A stretch of 64,000 nucleotides of DNA from NCBI RefSeq assembly GCF_022581195.2, contig NC_061456.1, positions 12,588,501 through 12,652,500 on the forward strand, given 5' to 3'. Made by a program: the position numbers and the translations under genes. The notes below the pieces were generated by a model that did no database searches, had not been told where the DNA came from, and saw only the letters and a program-made list of their open reading frames with translations. Shown here one piece after another: positions 37,180 to 48,106 of this stretch. Source of the DNA: Helicoverpa zea. Lineage: Eukaryota; Arthropoda; Insecta; Lepidoptera; Noctuidae. The first letter of the stretch is position 1. Every line of letters starts with the position of its first letter.

Positions 37180-37476
37180 AAAAGTCGTGGAGGCCTAGTG
37201 GGCAAAGAACCAACCTCTCGAGTATGAGGGCGCGGGTTCGAATACAGGTCAGGCAAGTATCAATGCAACTTTTCTAAGTTTGTATGTACTTTCTAAGTAT
37301 ATCTTAGACACCAATGGCTGATAAAAAGGTGAAGGAAACATCTTGAGGAAACCTGGACTATATAGTCTGAAATCACTAACCCACATTGAGCAAGCGTGGT
37401 GATTAATGCTCAATCCTTCTCCGTGTGAGAAGTGGTCTGTGCCCAGCAGTGGGATGATAAAAAGGCTGTAACTGTA
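37180..37476 (+). mobile_element. tRNA-derived SINE with alternative tail (family 1b)
   Basis: The first 145 bp or so match SINE family 1 (GTCGTGGAGGCCTAGTGGGC, then a B-box region GGGTTCGAATACAG). From about 37325 the sequence differs: GGTGAAGGAAACATCTTGAG, CCCAGCAGTGGGATGATAAA and an ending AAGGCTGTAACTGTAACT. Bounded by an 11-bp duplication, ACTCATATCTA, at 37169-37179 and 37477-37487. Confidence 0.85.
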
Positions 37477-38045
37477 ACTCATATCTATTTAAAAAATATT
37501 TATTTTTAAATTGCTTTAAATATGCAGCGGTTTCTGCAATTATTTGCAAAATAATCCAGTTTGAAGGATTCGTTTGAAAAATACCAGACAATCTTCAACA
37601 ACAACCTGTATATTGATACCATACCTGGTTGTTTCAGCTCAACTACATCTTAAAGTCTCAACATTAAATCACCTAGCACTACCCGCTTGAATCTCATCCC
37701 TCACACCACGCCATCTTCAAGAAGGTAAATAAAATTACCTACAGACTGTACTTTCTGAAAGAGTCACGTCCCTCCATGGTAATGGATTACGTGATCCCTT
37801 CTCATAGCACGCCACTCCTATAGGATCGAGTAAACGGGGATTATAGACCATGCCCCACTTTTAAAGTACGTATTGTTCGGAGATTAATAGAGCCTCTAAT
37901 GAAAGACAGATAGGTTGCTTTGTTCTTGTTTTTTCAAGTGGCCTGTGTTTTGTTTGGTATTGGTTTGCTGGTTGGAAAATCTGTTTTGTTAAGAGGTGGT
38001 TGATTATAATGGTATGAGTAAATGTGTGACGGAATTATATCACTA

Positions 38046-38247
38046 CTAGCTTCCGCCAGCGGCTTCGCCCGCGTAGATTTCGGTTATATCGCGTTTCTCA
38101 AAAAGTCCGGAATAAAAACTATCCTATGTTCTTTCTCAAGGTCAACTCTATCTCTGTACCAAATTTTATTAAAATCAGTTCAGTAGTTTAGACGTGAAAG
38201 CGTAACAGACAGACAGAGTTACTTTCGCATTTATAACATTAGTAGGA
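38046..38247 (-). mobile_element. Short non-autonomous Helitron-like element, copy 4
   Basis: The plus strand starts CTAGCTTCCGCCAGCGGC at 38046 and ends CATTAGTAGGA at 38247. Body collinear with copies 2 and 3; a few bases shorter in the GCGTTTCTCAAAAAGTCCGG region. Confidence 0.87.
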
Positions 38248-38573
38248 ATTTTATGTGTATTTAAGTGGATGAATGATTATGTCAAGTATAAGAAGTAAGA
38301 TAGGATTGTTAATAAGTGAAAAGGTCTGTATTGTCTTACACAAAATATCTAAAACAAAGACCATTACTTTAAGTTGTTTGCTGTTCGGTGCCAATTGAAC
38401 CCATCCTTAAACAGAAAGGAGAAATCGCAAAGTAGGAAGTACACTTCAACCACTTGACTCGAATTTGAATCCTTCATTGTTTTCCCCGAAATCTAATTTT
38501 ACCTTCAGCAAAGAGTTGCGAACAATATACGTCAGTCTATCGTACTAGAGCTTCAGTACGAAAGGGGTACAAA

Positions 38574-38831
38574 CATGGAGAACAAAATGACTAGCGGAGA
38601 TATCATAACGGAAAATCTTCTAAGAAAGTAGCGCGCCAAAATGCGGGTGAGCGGAGGAAGAGGAACGTTACTTCCTTCGCCCTTTTTTTAACACCAAAAA
38701 TCGTTTTCAGATGTCTCAAATAATCCGAACGCTTCGTTATTTCACTCGTAACTGACCGTGCGTATATTGACCTAGAACAGGGCGCCTGACCTTCCTGCAT
38801 TACGGCATCTCTGCTCATCTTTCCTTACTCC
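38574..38831 (+). mobile_element. Three-copy MITE-like element with CCATGGAG ends, copy 2
   Basis: Begins CATGGAGAACAAAATGACTA at 38574 and ends CTCATCTTTCCTTACTCC at 38831. Inside are AAGTAGCGCGCCAAAATG, CAGATGTCTCAAATAATCCG and GACCTAGAACAGGGCGCC, shared with copy 3. Non-coding, 258 bp. Confidence 0.75.
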
Positions 38832-39281
38832 GTAGCTACGAAAGGCGGGAACATTGATTTTGCAAACGGGAGAAAGTTTAGGGTACAAATGACTGCAACC
38901 CAACTCGTTATCAAAAGTTATGAGCGCGGATTTATGCAGACAAGTCCTTTATAAATTGTGGCGAAGTTTCCTTTCGAATTGTATTCGAAATACCAATTAG
39001 AAGGCGAAAATTACAAATTAACGAAGAAAATGTATTCGGTATGTTTTTGGAGAACTAAATCATTTTAGTAAAGTTTTGTTGTTAGCAGATATTTATAGGA
39101 GCTTAATATTTCGCCAAATGGTTGCCTCATTATTTTCTCTTTAAGTGTTGGAATCTGTAGTTAATTAAGATTTATTGATCAATAAAGAATTATATATTCG
39201 GGAAAATTTAATATTTGTTTTTGCTTTTCAACAGTCTAAAGAAAAAATCGTGGTAGATTTAAATGCCAAAGTTACTTGGTT

Positions 39282-39368
39282 ACATGACAATTACTGTTAC
39301 TGGTACAGCCTTTTTATCGTCCCATTGCTGGAGACAGGCCTTCTCTCACGCGGAAAACATGACAATTA
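39282..39368 (-). mobile_element. 63-bp SINE tail insertion with 12-bp target duplication
   Basis: ACATGACAATTA occurs at 39282-39293 and 39357-39368. The 63 bp between them is, on the minus strand, only the alternative tail of SINE family 1b: CAATGGGACGATAAAAAGGC and a TGTA/CAGTAACAG end. A strongly 5'-truncated insertion. Confidence 0.85.
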
Positions 39369-39628
39369 GCCAGAAATTATAAAAATACTTCGTTTAAAAA
39401 TCATTTTCTCACTTAATATTCCTCTTTTAAAACGCTATTTTCAAAGCATTAATTAGCGTTGCAGTTCGTACCGAAAATAAACATTGGTATTCGCCATGTC
39501 ACTCACATTCCGTTGCATATTGTCATGTCTTCGTCGTGTTTGTTTTACAGCGATATGGTCGACGGTAGCGTCAAATGGAACGTTTAGTGAGACTGTGTTT
39601 TGATAAGTTTAATGAAGGATAATTTAAG

Positions 39629-39685
39629 TTTAACCTCTTGTATGTCGCTAATTATAAAACAATAGAAAATTTATTGTGTACAACG
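39629..39685 (+). repeat. Short dispersed repeat D, copy 2 (partial)
   Basis: TTAACCTCTTGTATGTCGCT, then AATTATAAAACAATAGAAAA and TTATTGTGT, collinear with the other copies but lacking the final CTCGCGTGT block. Confidence 0.55.
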
Positions 39686-41081
39686 GGTTAAGAATTACTT
39701 TAGCTGTATTTTGATATAGGTCAAAGCCAAAAGGCCCTACATATTGTCAAAAATTCTTATATATTTGTACCTTTAATAATAATTTTATGTGTAAATGCAT
39801 TAGTTGGTTGTTAAGTGTCCTTGAAGTGCATGTATATATTTTTTTACGTCTTTATTTATGTCGGAATGGTCATGAACAATATACGGTTTATCTTCACTTT
39901 TATGAAATACCATGCCACTGCATATAAACCTAACACTCATTCACAGATCCACATTTCACAAACAAATTAATAGCGCGGTGCGGACTTTATCTGTACCATA
40001 AATCATGAAAACTGTTTCGTCAAATGAATAATGTTAGTAAATTGCGAGAACGGATTTAGTTAATCCGGTCCATGGCCCAATTAATTCAGTAAAATACTGA
40101 AGAATTTTAATTAAGTTCAAAGCTTCTGACCAAAATATATGTGGTTGTGTTAATGTCAGTTGAGACCGTTACGGCGCATTTTGGATTTGCAGTGTGCCAA
40201 ATGCGATTGTTTTTTTTGTTTTTGGTGGGTTTCTCGGCTTTTCTGTTTCTTATTTCGGTAAAGCACAGAGTAGTGTTGTCAGACAGAATTTGAAAGGAAA
40301 TAATTTACATTTACGTTTCAAACGTACAACCGATTTAAAAAAGTCTAAGTATTTAAATCACCTTCTTCAATATGTAATGTATAGTAATTAATTAACATAA
40401 TTATTTAAAGGTCTCGATACATACCGTCAGATTTGTAACTTGCTAAACCGATTGATGTGGTGTGATTTCTTTATTTATAAACCTCAATATTTTTCGTTAT
40501 AGACTTATATTCTATTGGCCTACCTATTGTTTATTTTTCTAAAAACCGCTAAAAACGGCACAAACTTCATCAATCCGCTCTCGCTTATCAACGTATCTCT
40601 TCCTTATCTGCGGTTTGAACGAGAGCTTGCAATTTACTTGTTCATGTTTATACTTACTTCTTATTTCGACCTCTTGATAAATGATACGTCGCGGAATGCT
40701 GGCTAATTCCCCAGTTCGGGTTCGCTTTTACACAATTTGTTTTGTCCTCTGTAGTTCAGAAACAATAATTTAATTTGTTGAAGTATGTTTTGGGGTTTTT
40801 GAAGAGATCTTCTTTCATAAAAGGCTATTTAGTTTCCTCTGTGACGTCGTCCGAGTTCCGCTGTGAAGTGGGATAAAAAGAGCTTTCCTAAAAAAATGGT
40901 TTTTAAAACCTTTATCTCCAAATCCGTCCAGTTGCAGTGGCTTCTGAGATTAGCGCGTTTAAACAAACAATTTCATCCTTATTATAATTAAATAGTGTGT
41001 AGTAACTCATTATAATATAGGATACCTATTATAAACTAATGTTTATAATTCTCAAGAGTATGGAACTTAGTTATGTTAGCT

Positions 41082-41110
41082 GACCGTAGGTAACCCTATT
41101 ACCTACGGTC
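41082..41110. other. Perfect 12-bp hairpin
   Basis: GACCGTAGGTAA at 41082-41093 is the exact reverse complement of 41099-41110, with the 5-base loop CCCTA. No T-tract or other sign of a terminator role, which would not be expected inside a metazoan intron. Confidence 0.8.
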
Positions 41111-41221
41111 TATATTTGGTAGCTGAGTGACCACTAGATAATAATTATCTCCCTAAGATCTCCCTTAGAAGCTCGGTCGTAGACTTTACATAGCAGTTAA
41201 TGATATTTAGCTAGGTACCTA

Positions 41222-41578
41222 CATCATCTCCTGAGGCTTTACCCAACTATGTTGGGGTCAGCTTCCAGTCTAACCGTATGCAGCTGAGTACAATTTTTTT
41301 ACAAGGAGTGACTACCTATGTGACCTCCTCAACCTTAACTCCTGAACCCCGGCAACAAAATATGCCTTGATAAGCCTGGTTTCTGAATACCCGTGACGAC
41401 TGCCAAGGATGTTAAATGACAGCCAGGGCCTACAGTTTAACGTGCCCTCTGAAACATTCATCATTGGTGTCCAAGATATACTTAGAAAGGTACATACAAA
41501 GTTAGAAAAGTTGCATTGGTTGTCTGACCTATCATACTAGAGAGGTTGGTTTTGGTTCTTTACCCATTACGACAGTTA
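41222..41578 (-). mobile_element. SINE family 1, worn full-length copy
   Basis: In reverse it follows the order of the full SINE: head near 41578 (GTCGTAATGGGTAAAGAACC), middle GGCACGTTAAACTGTAGGC and GACCCCAACATAGTTGGG near 41242-41262. Many substitutions and small deletions; the B box is lost. Confidence 0.75.
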
Positions 41579-41589
41579 ATTATATTTAG

Positions 41590-42950
41590 CTACATCTCAT
41601 ATACTTAGTTAAAGTGTAAGACGCCATCTTAGTTCTGCCTAGACGAGAGTGATGAGTCCCTAATGTCTCTTAGACATAATTAATTGATTGACTAACTTTA
41701 TAATTAAATGGTTACCACATACACAATGTTAGTCACACTTACAAAATGAAGAAAATAAAAATGATAAATTATAGAATCATATACTTTCCGAAAATCCATA
41801 ACATAAAAAACGCAACATAGGTATTATTAAAAATATTTAGCCTTAATTTCAAAAAAGCTCTAGTGTAGTTTACAGTTACAGTTTATATTCACCGTGTAGC
41901 AGTTAGTCAAGGCAAAATAACCAAAAATTGATAAAAATACTTAAACAACAACACCCACTAAACAAATTAAATGAATAAACCCTTTGTTAGAAGGCACTCG
42001 TTAAACATTCTATCAACAATTACGCACCTAGATTATTTTGTCTAAAACAATGTAATACAATTGAGAGGGGATGTTCTAACGAGAACAATTAGAATTTGTT
42101 TCAGTACCAAGTTAATTGGCTATTGTTTTAAAACAGCAATTAACATATCAAAAAGTTTTCCTTTATTATTTATTGTCTGAATATTGGAATTGTTGAAGGT
42201 CACGTGGTTTTATTTGGACTGTTTTATAGAGGTTTATTTGTTTTGTATTATCGTCCTCCCTTCATACATTTTATATTAAGGGTCTGCAGCATATCCCCTT
42301 CTACCATACTCCTCTATGACGGCATAACGGCATCTGACAAGTGACATACATTCCTGAAATCATTTTTCACACAACCTTTCGATCGTTTCTTTGGTCGTTT
42401 CCTTCCTTCATATCTATCCACGTTAATGTTGAATTTTAATTTTCTGTTAGGTTGTACCATAAATGATATGGCTCTAAGATAATTAACAAATATTTTAACA
42501 GGCCACCTGAGACAAATCTAAACCGGAACGGTTTTACAATGTTTTACATCCTGTTCTTGGTTATACTTTTACATTGTTTACTCAAAAAAAACTCCATCAA
42601 CTTTAAAAAGTTGCACTCCGAGAGAAAACCTCTTCCATTAAAAGCCCGGAAGAAAAATAATTTCCTCAAAACATTATTTATTCAAGACGCTTCAATAATC
42701 CAAACAAAATTAAACTCAATCCATCTTTACCTTAAAAGGATAAAAACATAAAATACGACAAAGCTTATGCTTCCAGAATATTAATGATATTCGTTAGAAG
42801 TATAATTACGTAAAGGGGAGGACTCCCAAAATTGTCAGAGTGAAAAAGTTACGTTCTTCCGTAAATAAAAAATAAAGAAGTTATCTGGAGTATGAACCTA
42901 CCTTGTATCGAGTTACGAATATAATGGATGAAAACTACTTAAAGTACTCG
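41590..42950. other. Intron, no gene seen
   Basis: Very AT-rich. No exon or named repeat. The frame at 42539-42751 is Lys/Leu-rich composition without a domain. Confidence 0.45.
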
Positions 42951-42959
42951 TAATTTTAT

Positions 42960-43292
42960 ACAAAATTTTCTCAGTTTGATTCATTGTGAAGGTGTAGCAG
43001 CTGAACCGATTAATATTGAATTTGGTAATGAGATGGCTTGGTGCAGGCTATATTCTATGCTATGAAATTTATAATTATAGACCTTATGGGCTAGATTATG
43101 TAAGTCCAGTAAGTAGTTGCCTTACGACACGAATTTTTTACTTATTATCGATAGTTTCAGTTAGCATCCCATCTCTAATCGAAAATTTATCGTAGGTGCG
43201 TTTCGTGGAATAAAATAGGTGCGTTTCATCAGGTGCGTTTTAAAACAGGTGCGTTTTGTGGAATACCTCATAAAACCGCGGGAGAAAGCTAG
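42960..43292 (+). mobile_element. Possible Helitron-like element with CTAG end
   Basis: Ends ACCGCGGGAGAAAGCTAG (CTAG at 43289-43292), like the 3' ends of the short Helitrons here. Upstream wording, GCAGCTGAACCGATTAATAT, is typical of such bodies. Near the end AGGTGCGTTT is repeated four times (43194, 43217, 43231, 43247). The start is uncertain. Confidence 0.45.
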
Positions 43293-45134
43293 TAATAACA
43301 TAAAGCGCTTTGAAATCGTAGAAAAATAAGATATGGATAAAAAGCAATCCTCCTTTTTTTGAAAATGAAACGTCAAGTTTTACTAACGACCCGCGAAGCC
43401 GCTGAATTTGTGAACAACAAATTCCAAAATTTGATCGGCTAAGTTACAGGCGTAAGCGGGTAGAAAGTTTGAAAAAAAAATATCCGAAGGGTAAGTAGCA
43501 GCTTAATTAATGGTCTCTTTAAGTTTCTCAAATATTAAAAAGTAGGTACTTAAAAATCGTCGAGGTTTTTTTCAAGGGGACATAGGTACTACTTATAATT
43601 CTAACTATTAACTTTACAATTTACTTTATTTAAGAAACATCATTTTAATTATTGTACACTAAAAGATGACTTTTGCTGCACCCAGTTTGCCAAAATAGAT
43701 GATTAGTAGTGTAATTTTTCTTAAATCACCATCCTGTTATAATTTCAATTTTATTTGGGGTTTGTTATTTTTCGCACAATTAATTTAACTGAAAATCTTT
43801 TATAACTTGAACAGTAGTTAAAACGCAAACTACAATATTTCGTTTCATTTACAAAGAAAAAAATATTTGCTCCAATCTTCTTCAAGTTGATTAATGATTC
43901 CACAAATTGGGAGTGTCACAGATATTTTAACAAAAAAGTATTTTTTCTTTTATCCCCAAACAAAGAGTCTCTTCTGGATTTGGACAGTCTAATCCCTCTG
44001 AGATGTTTTTATTTGTAAAACGGTGTAATAAGACTAAGTATTTGTCATGATTTTGAATAGAAGAGGATGTAAACGTCAACCCAGTGAAAAACAATCAAGA
44101 AAAACGTACGAATATTATGTGTGAAAATTGGCGAGAAATTGGGGTTCAGTTTGGTCATCACTTCATACACGTAATTGATCACATTATGTATCAAAGCGAT
44201 GCAAAACACTTTCAAAATTTTCCATTCCAAACTTAAACACGCCAATCACAAATTAAACACAAAAAACTTACCAGTTAAACACGACAAAAAGGAAACTCGA
44301 TTTTCCTTCATCGATATCTACCAACTCGTTACGCTACACCATAAAATCGATCCCTACTTTCCTTAATAACGGAGCTTACACTCTTTATTAGTTCCAAACT
44401 GCCACAAGTCACTAGCAATATAACCAATAGCTGGCATTATAAGACATTTTCACAGTTCAGAAGTGCAGTTACACGTAAAACTTTCTCCCAGAGATTTGTG
44501 AGTCCGCTAGTTAAATGTTTTGGTTCCAAAACTATGGTATGTACGCCATTGTGGGGCGTTGGGGCGAAATTGCAGGACATTTTTTGTTTGCAAAAGTAGG
44601 ACGAGTGATTTTATTACAGTTGTTTGGATGGCCGGTATTTTGGGTATCGTTAAATGTTGGTAATTGCTTCGTTTTGGTTTTTAGAGGTGTTTGTGTTATA
44701 AGTTTTAAGGAATGTGTAGTCTGTAGTTTACGCTATAGTACTTCGTTGCAATAAACCTACATGTACGTTTAAATCTCTTTTAAAAGGACTAGCAAGCCAC
44801 AGACCATCTCACATATTTGTGCATATCGACAAAGCCCAGATTAATGCCAAACCTGATGCAAACTGTTCCATCATCTTTAAAAAAAATCTTCATACATTAG
44901 CTGTTTTCTTGCGGTTTCATCACCCTCGTCCTATGGGAATTTCTTTTTGTACAGGGATGAAATAGTGTAGCTTGCCAACAGCAAATATGTATTTTTTCAA
45001 ATCGGATCAATGGTTTCGTAGCATTAAGTATTTAATAATGTGTTTAACGAACAAGTATGGATATATTTTATCACACTTATGTTTTATAGGTTCTACATTC
45101 TAAAGTGTTAATAATAAACTCTCTATTGTTGCAG
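43293..45134. other. End of the long intron, no further exon seen
   Basis: AT-rich. A patch at 44915-45050 (TTTCATCACCCTCGTCC, AAATCGGATCAATGGTTTCG) looks like a worn dispersed moth repeat. The stretch ends in the 3' splice site TTGTTGCAG before 45135. The frame at 44515-44754 is hydrophobic but has no supporting domain or splice context. Confidence 0.5.
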
Positions 45135-45254
45135 TGTTCAAATCGCAGACATCGTTATCGACTGACTCCGGGCTGTGCACCGAGCGAGGACTGCGAAGGA
45201 CCCACATAGAGCTCGTCAAGCCTCCGGGGAAACGTATCGGACTTAAACTGGCAG
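45135..45254 (+). CDS. PDZ-domain protein, second coding exon (start of PDZ domain)
   Basis: A 120-bp exon between TTGCAG (ending 45134) and the donor GCAG|GTATGT (45255). Read in phase 1 after the G of the first coding exon, it gives V-FKSQTSLSTDSGLC, then a basic link, then THIELVKPPGKRIGLKLAG. The last block fits the first beta strand and carboxylate-binding loop of a PDZ domain (pattern of beta 1, then a basic residue, then the GLGF-like R-I-G-L). PDZ domains bind C-terminal peptides of membrane or signalling proteins and usually act as scaffolds at the cell cortex. The Ser/Thr-rich stretch before it is a likely flexible linker. The exon is GC-rich against its surroundings, with no stop, and both ends are phase 1. 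The remaining PDZ exons were not found before 64000. The specific protein is not recognised. Confidence 0.78.
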
Positions 45255-45925
45255 GTATGTGCATATAGCATATAGTTTATTGAAAATATTAATAGGATTA
45301 ATTTATTTTTATCGCGTTGAAATCATTTTCTTTTTATTTAACAACTCAAGAAGTTATTGACTAATGCAACTTAAAATGTTAGCTTTCAGAGAAACTTATC
45401 CTTTGGAATTCAGGTAATTCGTAGTTAACCTGCCGATTCTTTTATGCGGCTGCGTTATATGTAGTATGTGGATATTAGGTAGGAAGACAATCATAACATT
45501 GTTTGCAAAATAGGTAGGTTCTATAGCTAGGTAGGTGCTAATGAAACATTTCTTACTTCAGTTATGTTGAATTAGTAAACAAAAAAGCTTCCTTATACTG
45601 GGCCAGCCAGCATTCTGCAATTTTTATTTTTATAATATTTACTGAATTACGTAATGCAATCAAGAAAATACTCAGTACTTCGCGGATAAACCTCATAAGT
45701 AAATCAGACTTGCAATGAAATCACAGAAATTACACGTTTCCAAGTAAAACCGTACCAGAAAACAAAATTGATTGGACCATGAATTTAAAATATGGATGAA
45801 TATTTCCAAAAGCATAATTCTCACATACATGAATCAAAAGTATGCAGTGAAAGAATTTTTCGCTTTTAATTCTGAAATTAACTTGACAAGATAAATCGTG
45901 TTCCACGTGCATAAAGTTCTATCTA

Positions 45926-46426
45926 CAGTGGGCAAACTTTTAGCCGCCGACTGAGTGCGCCGAAAATTTGTGGCGAACTGTTTAAGTTTGCTGCAAACTC
46001 AGATCAGTTATCGTGCATCGCATGAAAACTGTTTCCAACTGACTGTGTGAAGGTTTGAGGTAATCGTAAACTACGCGCAGCAAATTTCCTTTTCGTAGCC
46101 GATTGTCGGTCACGGCGGCTGTTCTCATATAAGTACAAGCATTTGCGCAGACACAAGTGCACTCACTATTCCTTCACTCTCATAGCCCGATAGGACATAG
46201 ATTACGATCTGACACGACCGGAAAGAGATCAGGCGGCCTGGTGAATAACCATATCGCCGTCCACTGGAATCGGCCACTGACTGTTAGTCGGCGCACGTAA
46301 CGCTAAAAACTGCGCAAAGTGCGCGCAAACTGTGAACACTCCATTGCAAATCCATGGAAGGGCGTACTAAAACAATACGCCACAAACTCTAATATTTTGC
46401 CCAAGCAGCTAACAGTTTGCCTACTG
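45926..46426. mobile_element. DNA transposon-type MITE (family C relative) with 19-bp inverted repeats
   Basis: The left end CAGTGGGCAAACTTTTAGC and right end (reverse complement) CAGTAGGCAAACTGTTAGC differ at two of 19 bases. The inner left sequence CGCCGACTGAG also recalls the family C end. About 500 bp, non-coding, and interrupted by the SINE family 2 fragment. No matching target duplication in the flanks, so superfamily is open (CAGTG starts are seen in hAT elements). Confidence 0.6.
46096..46235 (-). mobile_element. SINE family 2 fragment, inside the MITE
   Basis: In reverse it matches about 31155-31320: CTGATCTCTTTCCGGTCGTG, then the CTATGAGAGTGAAGGAATAG block and the GCCGATAATCGGC-like end. 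The tRNA-related head is absent. Confidence 0.75.
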
Positions 46427-46458
46427 GAAACACAACCTTAATACGAGTGTCGGAGCTG

Positions 46459-46478
46459 TGACGTCATTGGTGACGTCA
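46459..46478. promoter_or_regulatory. Two perfect CRE-type sites (TGACGTCA)
   Basis: The 8-bp palindrome TGACGTCA occurs at 46459-46466 and again at 46471-46478. TGACGTCA is the full CREB/ATF binding site. Start-to-start distance is 12 bp, roughly one helical turn. It lies about 1.2 kb into the intron after the PDZ exon. Function is inference. Confidence 0.4.
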
Positions 46479-46689
46479 TTCACGCACCGTATTGCCGTAA
46501 TGTGCCGTGTCACGCGATTAATGATACCGGGAATAATATACGGCTTCAACGTATAAAATATTTTTCTCACATCGTGGACAGTATTTTCATGTAATAAACT
46601 CGGATTTATAGGAACTGTGCGATGATTTTAAAACGTGATTCCGGCTTAATTTTTGTGAAAATAAAATTGTTTTTTTTTTTTTTTTGTAA

Positions 46690-46860
46690 AGTAGCTTTCG
46701 CTAGCAGTTTTACCCCGTGAGAATTATTATTCACGTACCCATATGTAAAGTAGCTTTTCTCGATAAATTGGCTATGAATCACTGATTTACTTAAATCAAA
46801 TCGGACCAGTGGTTCTTAACATTAGCGTAATAAACTTTTCAGCTGCAAGTTTATTTTTCA
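46690..46860. mobile_element. Worn dispersed repeat
   Basis: AAGTAGCTTTCGCTAGCAG, GTTTTACCCCGTGAGAATTA and AAATCGGACCAGTGGTTCTT recall the same type of moth repeat as 44915-45050. Ends undefined. A T-run precedes it (46671-46685). Confidence 0.35.
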
Positions 46861-48057
46861 TTTCGTATTTGCCAAAAGAAAATTAAATGAAAAGAAATAC
46901 AAATAACACAAACAGCAAAATAATCAATTAAAGACAAAAATACCATCGAAAACATTGCTTAAGTACATCACAATATAAACCACATAAAATCAGCACAAAT
47001 GAATAGGTATAAGGGAGAGTTTTTCTAGAAAAGCATCTTGAGGGAACCTGCCCACCCGTTAATAATGAGTTACAACTTGTTTAATGTTCTGAGAACTAAG
47101 ATAAGTACTCTTGACTGTGCTTACTCCGTATTTATTATCTTAAAAGAATTGTAACTGCGAAGAATTTCCATAGTCGGCTACATGATTTTTTTTTTCTGAA
47201 AAGTTAGGCAGATGAAGACGTGGAAGTTTTGAATGTGTGAAAAATTTGTATACATATAATTATTATTCTTATGAATTCATTCTATCGAATGGATATATAA
47301 CTTTTATGCTTGAAATCTTAACTTGTAAATGTGTAACAATTGGAGGTAAATCAATTTATTGACTTGATGAACATCCACAGCAATAGTTATATTTACCTTA
47401 CAAATTCAAATAACAGAAACATAGGCTACTTTTTAGCCAGACGCAGGAATTATTTCTCTAAAAGCAATGTACATAATGTTAAGTTCCAATAATGTACAAA
47501 AGATGCCTGGTTTCAACATTATTATCATATCTTTGCCTAGTAGTTTAGTTTGCTATACAGACCCACAAATTAATTAGTGGTATTGCGAATAGAGTAATAC
47601 GCTTACACTAATCGCCTAATCAACTGGGTTTGAACGTTTAAGCCTTCCAAATATGTTGGCAAGGATAATTGAATACATCTCCGAATATACTGAATTAATG
47701 ATATATTCTAGTACTTCAATCGTGCTTTTAGAAGGTCTTTTTTTCAATTGCTCATAATAAGGTAGGTACATAAATAGAGAAAAACAATAACTCCTATTTA
47801 TTTTTGTCGATCTTATTTATGTAGGTATTTAGCAATTCTTATTTATGTATTAAGCAATTCCAATCATTATCCAGTTATATTACTGACTTTTATTTTTTCT
47901 CGTGTGTCTTTTTACAGAAAAAAAATAAAAAGATTTTTTTAAATGAATAAAAATAAAAATGATTACGACTCTGACTGACAATCAATCAATCGCAATGTTG
48001 AATTGCAACTTATGACGAAAGTAGCTTCATGCCAAAAAAGGTGTTACAAGTACAAAA

Positions 48058-48106
48058 TGTACATATTCATAGTAAGAGTGATCTACTCTTACTATGAATA
48101 TGTACA
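48058..48106. other. Perfect 22-bp inverted repeat with 5-base loop
   Basis: 48058-48079 (TGTACATATTCATAGTAAGA then GT) is the exact reverse complement of 48085-48106, loop GATCT. A transcript from either strand would form a strong hairpin. Confidence 0.85.

Larger units (their letters stand above)
38832..41221. other. Intron, no gene seen
   Basis: Contains the short SINE-tail insertion at 39294-39356, repeat D at 39629-39685 and the hairpin at 41082-41110. A repeat-like patch at 40845-40985 (GTGAAGTGGGATAAAAAGAG) is too worn to name. Frames at 40194-40391 and 40515-40706 show no domain. Confidence 0.45.

Noticed and set aside
44515..44754. Hydrophobic 79-codon frame just upstream of the PDZ exon
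   Set aside because: T-rich sequence gives Phe/Val/Leu-rich frames by chance; no domain, no conservation evidence available.
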